This document shows, piece after piece, positions 1 through 11,900 of a DNA stretch of 64,000 nucleotides. The position numbers were made by a program, and so were the translations under genes. The stretch lies in NCBI GenBank assembly GCA_025345505.1, contig JANVCC010000018.1, positions 4,710,490 to 4,774,489 on the forward strand, given 5' to 3'. This stretch comes from Todiramphus chloris collaris. Lineage: Eukaryota > Chordata > Aves > Coraciiformes > Alcedinidae. The number at the start of each line of letters is the position of its first letter. The first letter of the stretch is position 1. The notes beneath the pieces were generated by a model, which ran no database searches, was not told the DNA's origin, and worked only from the letters and a program-made list of their open reading frames with translations.

Positions 1-1789
1 AAGAGAAAACACAAAATTCCTTCTTGCATTCCAGAAGGATGAAGCAGAAAGGAAGACAGAAGGCAGGAAGAATAAGATCTATTAAAAGAGAATATTTTGT
101 TGTTGTTGTTGGGTTCACAAAATATTCTGTGTCACACGCATGCCTATGTCACTTGTCCAGCCACATTCAATCATCTCATTCCTTGCAAGACTTGGAACAG
201 AAAAAAAAAGTTTTCAGGAGGGAGTTGAAAGGAGAGTGTCAGCAGCGCCAAGGAACAGTTCAGAAAGGGACTGTGTTACCTGGAGGTGGAACAGAAGCCC
301 GTGGAAGATGCTTTCAGGAAAGCAGAAAGCTGTCAAGATTCATTTACCTAAGCTTCCAATGATGCCACTACCTGCTTGGTGAAAGCTTTGTCACAAAGTC
401 CTCCTCTTTGACCATCACTGTGTTTTTTTTTTTCCTGGCATCTTGTGTCAGCTTCTGCTCTTAAGGTCCTTAAATCATTTCACTTCAAAGTCATCTGGTC
501 TCACCTTGGTCTTCCATTGATGGTTCTTGTGTTCACCAATTCCCCCTCCATCCTAACTTCTCTGCCACTGTCACACACTTGATCAGAATTCCTGCCACAA
601 CCTACCTCCCTGCCCCAGCCTCCACAAGAGAGGTTTTTTCCCCATCCTTGGTCTTGCAGCGCAGAGGCACTCATGATTTTGTTATTGTTGTTGTTATTTT
701 TTAAAAGCCCCATCATCATATTGACTTTCCTCCCCCTGAAATCCTGTGCTCCCCCTTCCTCATTTCAGCTGCTCTTTTCAATTGCTTTCCTCAGGTTGAA
801 ACCACAGCTCAGAAGACTTCTGCCTTCTGATCTGTTCCTTAAAGATACTTGCTTCTCTTAAATAGATGTCTCTTTGATGGAGAAAGGCCATTTCTGAGGG
901 TGGGTTGGTTTCAGGTTACTTTGGAGGGTTTTTTTTGTATTTTTATTTTAATCAGCACTAGCAAATTAAAATAATTAACCCCTAAACAAAACAAATACAC
1001 ACTCCCCACCCAACTAAACAGTACCCACAGCAAACCAACAGCTACACAGAAGTGGTGGTTGAAACAAATTTCCCAGTGTAAGTTCTAATTATTTAGACAA
1101 TTAGAAAGTTCATATTCTTACTGGCTTAGTTATTGGTTTTCCTCTGAGAAACATGGGAAAGTTACCAAGATCACAGGAACTTTGTCACCAGGCAAGAGAC
1201 TACACAGCAAATGATGATGAAACTTGAGGTTGGCAAACTTGGAGTAAGACACCTAATGAGAATCTCCTTCTTAACTCCTCCAAGGATGGAATTTCCTTTC
1301 TGGAGAGGATTAGAAGTTCTTTTGCCATAATTTGTTCATCTGCCTGCAACAGCAGCACATTTGACCTACATAAATAAAGGACAAATGAGATTTCTGCAAG
1401 GTGACCACTTCTCTGGCTGTAAGGCAGCAGAACTTCTGTGGCATGACCCAGCAATCTGAATGCCTCCACCTTTTACGACCAACGTACCAAGATTACTCAC
1501 TGCAATATATGAAGCAGATAGTTCTGCAGGTGAGAAGAGAGAGAGAAACTGAGCTGAAGAAATGACTGTGTGCAGCTGCCTGCTGATGCTGCTCTGAGCA
1601 CAATGGCTCCGTTGTGTTTCTCAGCTCAGGGACTATTATGGGACTATCTGGCACTGCAGAACTGGAGGCTCTTCCACTCTGCAGTGCATCTCTCCTGCTA
1701 AATATAAAGCCATCCTGGCAAGGTAAAGTCCATCTCTGCACCCAGATGCTCCCAGAATCTCAGGCAGATTCTGAAAGGTAGCAAGTTTG
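1..1789. other. Unique intronic DNA
   Basis: No gene or repeat copy recognised beyond short TTG triplet runs (98-111 and about 680-697) and a C/A-rich patch at about 984-1040. Confidence 0.5.
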
Positions 1790-1916
1790 GGCTAATTAAA
1801 GAAAACCAACCAACACCAACAACCAACCAAAAGGACCAAAACCAACCAAACAAAACCCCACCAAAAAAACCCAAACAAATGAACAAAAACCAACCAAAAG
1901 CCCCAACAAACCAGCT
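1790..1916 (+). repeat. A/C-rich low-complexity tract
   Basis: Irregular repeats of AACC, CCAACA and CAAAACCCC dominate, with very few G or T. The minus strand, which the gene transcript matches, is therefore G/U rich here. Confidence 0.85.
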
Positions 1917-2594
1917 AGTAAGTCATCAAAGCTCCTTGCTCTCTAGAAAATATCTAGAGCTTGGGCAGCATTTGACACTGAACATCTACAGAACCTAATT
2001 ATTCAAAACAAGGATCATGAATTACATCAGATTTGACACATTCCAATTCAGTTTCCTCTAGAGAAAACCTATTTCCTGGTTCCTTAGTTCTCCATCTGCA
2101 GATGGGAATACTTGGAACTTTTTATTGGTCACTGAAGTTTTTCAGCAAGTTCAGGAGTATAGAGCAGACACTGCCATGGAGATGCTGCTGCAGCCCCCAG
2201 CTCTGCACAGGCCCATCCATCTGCTTTCCTGTGCAGACATCCATCTGAACTCCACCAGAGCTGCTACAACCAAAGACTTCTCCTTGACTCAACACCAACA
2301 GAAATTGCAAGCAGAGCTACACGAACACTGCTGTGGGGGAGAATGGGATCTGTGGTTTCAGGAATTACCATGAACAAAGCAGAAATCAACCTGGTTTCTG
2401 GACTGAAAGCAGAGGCTGGAGCCAAACTCAATGGCTGCACATGCATTTTAGAAGCATCGTCAACATGAGAACAAAAAAGTATTTACTTTGTCTAGAAAAA
2501 AAATGAAATGTTTACCATCCTGCACTGCAGTTAGTGCAGAGGGCAGCTCAGCAAGCTGTCATGCCTCAAGTGAGCAGCAACTGAGGCTCATCTG

Positions 2595-2907
2595 TATGCT
2601 CTGTGGTGATGGGTAAAGGGCAGATGTAGATGGGATAAAGGGTAATGGCTTTAAACTAAAAAAGGGGAGATGTAGATGGGAAACAGGAAATTCTTCACTC
2701 TGAAGGTGTGAGACAGGTGAGACCCTGGCCCAGGTTGCCCAGGGAGATGGTAGATGCCCCATCTCTGGAACCATTCCAGGTCAGGTTGGATAGGTCTCTA
2801 AGCAACCAGATGTAATTGCAGATGTCCTTGCTCAGCACAGGGGGGAGTGGACTAGATGGCCTTTGGAGGTCCCCTCCCAGTCCAAAGCTTTCTATGATTT
2901 TATGATC
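2595..2907 (+). repeat. CR1 LINE fragment
   Basis: The plus-strand order matches a CR1 3' region: AAATTCTTCACTCTGAAGGTG, then CCCAGGTTGCCCAGGGAGATGGT, CATCTCTGGAACCATTCCAGG, GGACTAGATGGCCTTTGGAGG, and a CTATGATTTTATGATC end. It is 5' truncated, as usual for CR1. The left edge is uncertain because it blends into a GATGTAGATGGG-repeated stretch. Confidence 0.8.
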
Positions 2908-3604
2908 TACACCAAACAAGAGTCAAGACTCAATGCTAGGACATCAATAAATGCAATGACTCAAGGAGGGTTAGACAGTAGAGTCTTCAAAGTCCCCTGT
3001 TGGGGAAAAGAAATAATAAAATCTTAATTCTGTTGGCATTTACGAGAAGGTGCTTATTGACGCTTAGATTAACAGGGGAAAATTTCAGGTAAACACCCAG
3101 TCCTGGCACTACTGTAAAGCACAAATTCCTGCAACTGCACACTGCCTAGAGGCTTAGCTTGGCTGGTTGCTGGACCTTGGCAGCCTGTGTGTGTGTCAAA
3201 GCTCAACTACTGTTGTCTCAGACCTTGTGAGGTCGTAAGATCTGGACAGAGAATGAGCAAGGCTTGTCTGGAGGGAGGAAGCATTAATGGCTCTCAGTGG
3301 CTCTGTTCTCCTCCTTTGGCTTCCTGCAGAGAAGTTAACGATAGGAAGAGGTAAGTTCTGCATAGGTGGGATGGTGGCTTTTCCCTAAGTTCATTTTTTC
3401 TTCTAACCACAGTGATCGCACCAGGCACCAACTAGAAGAGGCTCATGTGAATTCACACCACCTCTCTACACTTCCTCTGGAAACTGGAGATGCCACCCAT
3501 ATCCCAAGTGTATAAAGGGGAAAAAAAAATATCAATCTGTCTGCACCCACCACTGAAGAACTGGACTGATCCCACAAGACGTCGCTGGATCCAAGGGTTG
3601 TGCT

Positions 3605-3662
3605 ATCTTTCTTTCTCCCTGTTTTCTTCCTCTTTCTATTCATTTTTTCCTTTATTCTCCTT
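3605..3662 (+). repeat. Pyrimidine-rich tract
   Basis: Almost only C and T with a few A/G (CTTTCTTTCTCCCTGTTTTC, then CTTCCTCTTTC). It reads as a purine tract on the gene's sense strand. Confidence 0.7.
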
Positions 3663-4294
3663 GACACTTAGTTGTGCCTTAAAGTACTTGATAAGAAAAG
3701 AACATTGATGCCAAAACACCTTTATCTGCAGCGTTTACTGACTGTTGTTAGGGAGAACCAATAAATTCCTCCAAGTCATGACTCTACCACCTCTGAGGCC
3801 CTGCCATGCAGGGAAAGCCTCTTTTAGGGGATCATATCAACTCATCTCCCTCCTTGTCCACTGCTTGGGATGAGACTGTGTTAGCCAAGTGTTTATAAAC
3901 TGTGGTACCCTTGTTGTTCAGCATCGCCTCACCAAGGAAGAATTCACTGCTGGAGACCACACTGTCATGGGTGGCTGCATTCTAGCCTACAGTTAGATAA
4001 TATCTTCCCAAGTAAACACGCTGTTTAGCACATGAGTGATCAAAGCTAAGTAGATTATTTAACATCTCTTGTACACTCACCTCCAGAAAACATTAAAGGA
4101 AGAATTGTCCAAGCATGGAGCATATCCCTTAGTCTGTGTGTATTAAAGAGCTACACAATTCCTCAGTAACAAAACTTAGATCATGCTAAGAAGCAGGAGG
4201 TGGTATCAGTAAACCTTGAGACAACACAGTGCACATCTGTGGTACCTTCAGAGAAGACAGACTAGATCACTACAAACCTCAAAACAATGTGCCC

Positions 4295-4425
4295 TTGAAA
4301 AACAAAAAAAAGCAAAACAAAAACCAAAAAAACCAACCGCACAAGCCCACAACCAACTGCACAAGCCCTACAAAAGAAAACCCAACAAAAAGCAAAACCA
4401 ACCAAAAAAGAGTTTGGGTACTTCA
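4295..4425 (+). repeat. A/C-rich low-complexity tract
   Basis: Runs such as AAAAACCAAAAAAACCAACC and CAACAAAAAGCAAAACCAAC make up this stretch. The long ORFs seen here are due to the low complexity. Confidence 0.85.
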
Positions 4426-5007
4426 TCTCAAAAAAATTCTAAATAAGGAATTATTTAATGAAAAAAATCAGTATCACACTTCATCTGTATTAGAGGAACC
4501 TCAATCTATATGTACTGATTCATTCTTCAAATGCACTGAAGAAAACCATCATCTCTTCATTGCTCCTCACATTGGCTGGGCCATTTATCAGGATAATTGC
4601 AAGGTCCCTCTTACCTTATTAACCACCTTGGATTAATGCTGCACCTTCCAGCACCACACTGCAGACGTTATTTGTTTTCATTTGACCACGGAATTGCTCA
4701 TTGTCTAGTCAAAAGTCAGAGTCTTGCCATTGTATCCAGATACTTCAACAGTTCAATCGCCTTGACAGCGGGGCTGTCAGAAGGCCAAAGGCCAGAGGCT
4801 GAGTTCTGTAGCACAGGATGCCAGCAGTGCCTCAGCATCAGCCCCAGGTTTGCTGGCTCAGAGTCTCTCTGTGCTGACACTGAAGCTGTGCAGCAGGGTC
4901 AACGTGCTAGAAACAGCACAACAGCTTCTGGGAACTTCTGAGGAACAGAGAGAATGGGGCTGCCATTAAGTTAGGAATGGAAAGTATTCCTTTTCACAGC
5001 TTGCTTA

Positions 5008-5622
5008 TCATAGAATGGTCTGGTTTGGAAGGGGCCTTCAAAGGTGATCTAGTTTCAACCCAGGGGCAGGGACACCTCCCACTAGACTAGCTTGCTCACA
5101 GCCTCATCCAACCTGACCTTGAACACTTCCAGGAAGGGGCATCCACAGCCTCTCTGGACAACCTGTGCCAGTCTCTTGCCACCCTTACAGTGAAGGATCT
5201 CTTCCTTATGTGTAGTCTAAATCTACCCTCTTCAGTATAAAACAGTTGCCCCGTGTCCTATTACTACAAGCCCTTGGAAAAAGGGTCTCTCCCTATCTTT
5301 CCTGGAGGCCTCCCTTAAGTACTGGAAGGCTACTAGAAAGTGTTACTGAAGCCTTCTCTTGTGCAGGCTGAACAACCCCACCTCTCAGCCCATCCTCACA
5401 GCAGAGGTGTTCCAGCCCTCAGATCACTACTGTAGCCCTCTCTCAAGCAGGTCCATGCCTCTCTTACCTGGAGAGCCCCAGAGCTGGACACACTACTCCA
5501 GGTGAGATCTCAGAAGAGTAGAGTGGCAGAATCACCTTCCTGAGCCTGCTGGCCACACTGCTTTGGGTTCAGCCCAGGGCAGAGTTGGCATTCTGGGTGG
5601 CAGGCACTCATCACTGCTTATT
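5008..5622 (-). repeat. CR1 LINE fragment, about 0.6 kb
   Basis: The plus strand shows the reverse complement of CR1, beginning with CATAGAATGGTCTGGTTTGGA and running through CTCTGGACAACCTGTGCCAG, GCTGAACAACCCCACCTCTC and TGGACACACTACTCCAGGTGA. It retains the non-coding tail plus the degraded end of the reverse transcriptase ORF. It is visibly diverged, with frame breaks. Confidence 0.85.
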
Positions 5623-6124
5623 TAGGTACTACATAATTTCCTTTGCTGTTGGAATTTTTCTTCATATTTACAAACACAGCAACTAGTGCTTTATCCAAAA
5701 CAAACCAAACCCCAGAGATTCCAAACCTCTTCAAACGAAGGTGACATCTTGGCCTTTTTCGACTCCCTTATTTTACATCAGGTATAGCAATGCTACAGCT
5801 TTTTGAACACTGTAGAAAAAAAAAGGTTGCATTTTGCTCCCCAGACCAAACAGTCCTATTTTAAAAGTATTAATACAGATAGAGCAAAGGAGCAAGGAAG
5901 CCAAGTGTTTCCACTCTCCCTCTGCTACTTTAGGTGAAGACAGAGTAAGCAGAGATCAAAAGACACGTATCTGGTTCTCAGGCAGCATTATTGGATCTTG
6001 AAGCTTTCACAGATGCAGCATTATTTGCAAATGGAAAGTACCACCAGGTGCAGAAAACACTAACAGAAGCTGTTAGAAAGCAGTTCCTTCAAGCCATCGG
6101 GGTATTTTTGGCAGCTGTGCTGTT

Positions 6125-6347
6125 GTTTAGGTTGGGTATCAGGAAAAACTTCTTTACAGAAAGGGTTGTTCAGCACTGGGACAGGCTCCCCAGGGAAGTG
6201 GTTGAGTCCCCATCCCTGAAGGTGTTTAAAAACTGGATGTGGTGCTCAGGGACATGGTTTAGCAGTGGGTTGTTGGAGTTAGGGTAGTAGGGTTAGGTTG
6301 AAGTTGGACTCGATCTTGAAGGTCTTTTCCAACCTGAGCAATTCTGT
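6125..6347 (+). repeat. CR1 LINE fragment
   Basis: This is a sense CR1 3' end: AGGAAAAACTTCTTTACAG, CAGGCTCCCCAGGGAAGTGG, GGTGTTTAAAAACTGGATG, GGACATGGTTTAGCAGTGG, and GGTCTTTTCCAACCTGAGCA. It belongs to the same subfamily as the copies at 48.6, 49.0, 53.5-54.2, 59.2 and 60.3 kb. A short duplicated GTTAGGGTAG/GTTAGGTTG stretch lies near its end. Confidence 0.85.
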
Positions 6348-8424
6348 GACTGGGGGGTTTCCTCCTTATAGCCCCAGTCTGTAGAGCCTTAGGACTGTGC
6401 AAAAGCCTCTTCCCACGAATCAAGTTCACGTGGCTACGAAGAAGAATTTGAAGAGAAGCCCTGAAACTCTTCCAACAAGACATCATTTCTGCTCTTGGGA
6501 AGCTGGCATTACCCAGAGGAGAAGCAACACTCTTGCCGCCTTCTAGAGGTTTCTTCACTTGATTTTAGTATTAGAGCATTTGAACTTTAAACCTCAGAAC
6601 ATCTATGTGACCAAACTGCTTTTACAAATGGAGAATCACAGAGCAAAAACCAGTGACCTTTCACCCTCTAGACCCCAGAAGTTTAGGTTGAATGTCAGAC
6701 TGCTGAAGCTCTCAAAGGCAACTGCAGAGTGATGATTTCTCTCCAAACCATCCATCCCAAACAACTGGTATTAGCAGTGTGCTCACTGCAGCATTTGAAC
6801 TGAATAATGAGCTTGGAGATTGACAGAGATCCTGCCCCAGTGGGGATTAATCCCCCAAAGCAATACGATCGAAACAGTGAAACTATTTTTACCATTTCTC
6901 TTGGCTGCCTGGCTCACATCCACATTGTTTTTTCCTTGCACTAAGATAATGTTCCTATCCGTGATACTTTGACGTTATGATATTCAGATACAAATTTGAT
7001 CAGCCTGGATCATTAGTATTCCCTCTCTGTAACAGCGGTGCCTCGTGGTCCCAACCCCACCTTGCTGCCTAGCAGAATGCTGTGTGCGAGCACAACTGAA
7101 GAGAGAACATGAAGAATTAATCACATAAAATCATCTTGCTTAGAGTAACGAGTGCGAGTTTAAATTCCCTTCCACTGTTTCAGTGATGCCTGGAATTTCT
7201 CTATTAGAAATAAACAACGTATTCATTAGCTAATTGCTTATGTAAAAAAACATCATTACATAAAATTATCATCTAGAGGCAGAACAACTTCAATTATCTA
7301 GGTGAACTTCAAAGCAGATCTGCACTTGGTGATTTCTACGGTTGTCTTCTCAGGTTTCCCAACTCCTGATACACGGGCACTGTACCGTTAGCAGCATCTT
7401 GATTAACCTGACCCAGTTTTTGGATTATAAAAGACAATTCAAAGCAGCAGCTGATCCAAAATGAAAGGCCTGTTGGGTGGTTCATGGATGGTAAACCAAG
7501 GGTGGCAGTGCTGTAGGCCAGCTGCCAGTTTCAGGGCATCCATACAAGCCTCTGTTTGTTTAAAGGATGAACCACTCCAAATGCTGAAAGAAAAAAAAAA
7601 GCTTTGCCTTCAGTACTAAGCAATTGCTCTCCTGTTCCAGAGACCAAATGGAAAAAAAAAAAGGGTATTTTTGAGCCTGGCTGCCAGATGCTAAGAGCAT
7701 AATGTCTACAGAATAAGGTCACTTCCATAGGTGGAAAAGCAGCGAGAAGCTACACAGCTCACTCCAAGCCCTGTGCCCAGTAGCATCTCTGGCAGAGATG
7801 CCACCCGCTGCAAGAGCTCCTGCTCTACAGCCCAAACACCTACCAAGCTCTTCCACCACATGCCTGGGCAGCTCCTCTCCATCCCCATCTCATCCGACCC
7901 CCATGCTGCACGTGGGACAATGATGGCTCAGTACGGCCAGCATCTTCTCCAAAGCCTCGCTGCAGTTCTAGCTCTACATTGGAATCAAATAAGTTACACT
8001 GCAAACACCCCAAACCCGAAACCACAGTCCCTTCTGACATTCGAGAACTACTAATCTCCTCAAGCATCACATCTATCATGAAATCTTCATTAGATCTGTT
8101 GTATTACTGAAGGAACATGTCCTTCACAAAGCCAGAAGGTTCCCTACAAAATAATTTCCCCTCCATGAAAATCTCTGTAGCAGAAGAGAACTGAAAGGAC
8201 AAGAGCTTAGACTTCAGTTTTCCTTACTACTTGTGCCTTCCAGGTGAGCTGCAGAAGGGCTGGGTGGAGAACTGCACACAGGAGAAAATAGAGAGGAGAA
8301 GGCAGGATTTCCATGCTTACTTTTGTTCTTTTTACTTCAACGTCCACCCCCATCTCCTCTCATAAAGAGCATTCTTCCTTTTTAACCTTAAGATGATGGG
8401 AACAGCAAGCTTTAAGTCAACACA
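6348..8424. other. Unique intronic DNA
   Basis: Short A runs (7589-7600, 7650-7661) and small ORFs only. Nothing recognisable. Confidence 0.5.
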
Positions 8425-8842
8425 AACATTACTGGACAGACTCCAGTGGAGAGCCATGAAGATGAGGGGACAGGAGCATCTCACTGATGAGGAAAGGCTG
8501 GGGCTGTTTAGTCTGGAGAAGACAGAGGGGAAGAGTGGATGTCAAGAGGAGGGGGCCAGACTCTTTTCAGTGGTGCCCAGTGACCTGACAAGGGGCAACA
8601 GGCACAAACTGGAACACAGGAAGTTCCATCTGAACATGAGGAAGAACTTCTTCCCTGTGAAGGTGATGGAGCCCTAGAACAGGCTGCCCAGAGAGGTTGT
8701 GGAGTCTCCTTCTCTGGAGACTCTCAAAACCTAGATGCAATGCCGTGTAACTTGCTCTAGGTGAGTCTGCTTTAGCAGGGGGGTTGGACTCACTCACCAG
8801 AGGTTCCCTTACAAGCCCTGCCATTCTGGCATTCTGTGACCA
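8425..8842 (+). repeat. CR1 LINE fragment, about 0.42 kb
   Basis: The sense strand reads ACTGGACAGACTCCAGTGGAG through TCAGTGGTGCCCAGTGACCT, AACTGGAACACAGGAAGTTCC, GGCTGCCCAGAGAGGTTGTG, and ends GGCATTCTGTGACC. It retains the end of the reverse transcriptase ORF and the tail. It belongs to the subfamily shared with 20.96, 27.6 and 61.5 kb. Confidence 0.88.
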
Positions 8843-9215
8843 TACTGTCAGCTAAAAAAAACCCCACCTTGAAGCAAAGTCATTTGCAGACAGAAAAAAA
8901 CCTTTTTTTTTTTTATTTTGATGCAATTCTTCTGAGTGAGCAAAGATCAGAAGACATCTCCACCTTTGAAATGTCAGCAGCAGAAACTTTCCCAGCGAGG
9001 GTGGCTGCTCTGCAGCCTGCTGCGTAGAAAAAGGCTGGGGAGCAGCACGGAGCCACTTGGCTGGGGGGCTGGAAGCAGCCCAGCTGCAGCAGCACCAGAA
9101 ACAGCCTCCGCCAACCAAGGGAAAATTAGTCTGCAGTGAGCTGTGGGTCACTGAGGACAAACTGCTCCTAGCATCCAAGCCAGACAACTTCAAAGTAGAC
9201 TCACCGTTTTCAAAG

Positions 9216-9239
9216 CTGCAGTGCAGTCTGCAGTGCAGT
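9216..9239 (+). repeat. 12-bp perfect tandem duplication
   Basis: CTGCAGTGCAGT occurs twice in succession (9216-9227, 9228-9239), and each unit itself contains the half-repeat TGCAG. Confidence 0.9.
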
Positions 9240-10870
9240 CTCCATTGTAAACAGACCCAAAGTCTTTGCACTCAACATTTTAATTCAGATGTAAAAAAAA
9301 AAAAGAGGCAGCTGTAACCAAAGCAAAGCACGGAAAGTCCAGGTAACATGAGAGAAGTTATGTTGCCTGTAATGTCTCTGTAACCCTTTTGTTCTCTTTG
9401 ATTCCTGGGCCACACTTTCTAGATGCTGCAGCTTAAAACTGGACACTCTTAAGTCTTACCAAAGGCGATGGAAAGCTTTATGCTGATTTTATGGAAGACA
9501 AAATACAAAATACTGCTTTTTCATTGCTACCATCACATGACACAAGATGACCACCACAACTTTAATTTCTGGCATTGGTTTATGCTGAACATGGACCAGA
9601 CACTAAAAGGCAGTTACTCCAGGTACAGTCTCCTATCAATGCAAGTACAATTCCTAAATTAAAACCAAACCCAAACAATGTCCTAAAGCATGAACAAAAA
9701 AAAGGAATAAGCAGACAAACACTTTACCACTTCAAAGCACTACAGGAAATAGCATCCCACTGCAGGCAAGACTGCTCACCTGAACTATTCCTCTGAATTA
9801 TTCATTATTTAATCTCTAAATCTAGTATTAAACTGTTAAGAAAGAACTTCTTAAATTAAGAAGAATCTCTTGCTTGCAACACAATCATCTGTACAAAGTA
9901 TACGTGATATCACCCAGTAGGTAACAGACAGGGAAATAAAAATCATGTCTTGCAAACAAAAGTGGGTTTCTTTCCATTGCCTTCAACGTTTGACTCAGAA
10001 TTAAACAGAACACAGGTTTAAAGTTTGACCTTCAATTTCTAAATGCTTTTTTTCCCCCCTGTTCCAGTCCTTCCATACTAAGAACAACCAGATTAGAAGC
10101 TAATGTTGTCGGTACCTTTCTCCTTTAAATAAACTACTGAATAGCACTGTATTACACCCATGAGCTCTTTTAGATCTGGGAAAAGCACACTTAAAATTCC
10201 CTCTTTCAAACTTCATTTGCAGTGAGAAGAGAATAAATGAAAAAGAGACTTGATTTCAACCATAAGCAATTACACACAATGACTTTCCTATAGCTGTTGT
10301 CTAATTAAGAGACTACAAGCCCAGCACATAGAGCCTCATCTGCAAGCATTGGTTTTGAGGCAATCACAGGATATGCAAGATGCACAACTTTTAGTATTCT
10401 GTTATATTGCAGGTGCACCAAAATACTTGCTACAAACTTTTAACCCTTCACCAATGATTTCTACTTGCATACGTGATTGGGATCTGAAGAAAAGAGACAG
10501 CTATTGTTCAACTGAGTCAAAATATCTGAAGATTATCAACACGGATAAAGAGCATTCACGGCAAGGCTGGTCTGAAAAGCGACACTGGACTAAAAATATC
10601 TTGACAAAATTAACAATGAATGATTTGTTATGGATATGAAACATGCACAGATGTCAGTTATATAACCCATTTCTTGTATCCTTGAAGAGTAAACACCAGC
10701 CTATTCTTTTAGTTTATCAAAACACAGTAAAAAGCAGGCACGTTTCTCTCCCCCTATTTCTCTCCCCTAATTAACAGGGCTTTTTCTTTTTACTACTGCA
10801 GCACAATCTCATCTGCCTCCTCATTCTGAATTGCTACGTACAAAGCCTATTGCTCCCAAAGGCTTTTCTA

Positions 10871-11014
<144 letters not shown>

Positions 11015-11099
11015 TTAGGCAACCTCGGTGTAACAAATGATCGGAAGAAAAAAAATAAATAATAAGAATAAAAAAAAATAATCTTCAATTCAGTATTGC

Positions 11100-11900
11100 A
11101 ATTGAACAGTCCAGAATTCTGTTTTCAATGCTTCTGACTGGAGCTCTTTGCACTTCACCGAGTTGCTCCTCGCCTTCCCCTCGCACACCCACCAACTGAG
11201 CAGGCAGAGCGTAGTAACAGCGCTAGCCCATCTCTCACGGCAGTGACATCACCGCAAAGACTGACACAAGCTAAAGCTATTTTTTTTTTTTTTCCCCTCC
11301 CCAACCCTTTTATCTCTAGGCAGCACAGTGGATCAAATTGAACATGATTATGTGCTAAATCTGAACTCGGGCTAAATCAATTCAAGCAGCGTTCGCTGGC
11401 AACTGAGTCATAGCTGTTGTTTCAGCTGAGTGCTTATGTTGGCAAAAAAATAAAAAAGATTGCCTGACACCGAAAGCTCCGTTCTGAGCGTAAATTAACC
11501 CGGTGTTCAAAGCCACTGAGCTCAAGGTAACGTTTGCTACTTGCAAATCTACACCTGAGTAGTGATATTAATTAAAAAACCCCAACCAAACCCTCAGCAT
11601 TCTGCTTTTAATAGCTCTAAATGGTGGGGATTTATGAAAGCACCCTAGACCCCACCCGCGAGCTCAGAGAACACCCGGTCCCGTCAGCAGCAGCGATCAG
11701 CACACTGCAGATTCCAGCCCAGCACCTAGACAAGTTGCACCGTGACTCATCTTCAGAGCAGTGTGTCATTCGGAAGCCAATACCCCAACAAAGGACAGAA
11801 CTGGAAAAGTTTCCCTTGAAATTAGGGGTTTGCACTAGGCAAGTTGTAAAGCGTCTGTCCATAGGGTTACTTCTTCCCAAGCGTAACAGTTTTCAGCTGA
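11100..11900. promoter_or_regulatory. Possible intronic regulatory block (raised GC and CpG)
   Basis: CpG-containing words are unusually frequent for this intron (TTCACCGAG, AACAGCGCTAGC, ATCACCGCAAAG, GCAGCGTTCGCTGGC, CACCCGCGAGCTC). Several transcription-factor-like words sit close together: TGACATCA (CRE-like), TGAGTCA (AP-1-like) and TTGGCA (NFI half-site). No repeat was recognised in the block. Conservation cannot be judged from one sequence. Confidence 0.25.

Larger units (their letters stand above)
2908..5007. other. Unique intronic DNA
   Basis: Apart from the pyrimidine and A/C-rich tracts listed separately, I see no coding or RNA signal. Confidence 0.5.

Noticed and set aside
4216..4636. 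Lys/Asn/Gln/Pro-rich ORFs on the plus strand
   Set aside because: They come from the A/C-rich low-complexity tract.
8393..8677. 94-codon plus-strand ORF
   Set aside because: It is largely a CR1 copy in its sense frame, with the reverse transcriptase tail decayed.
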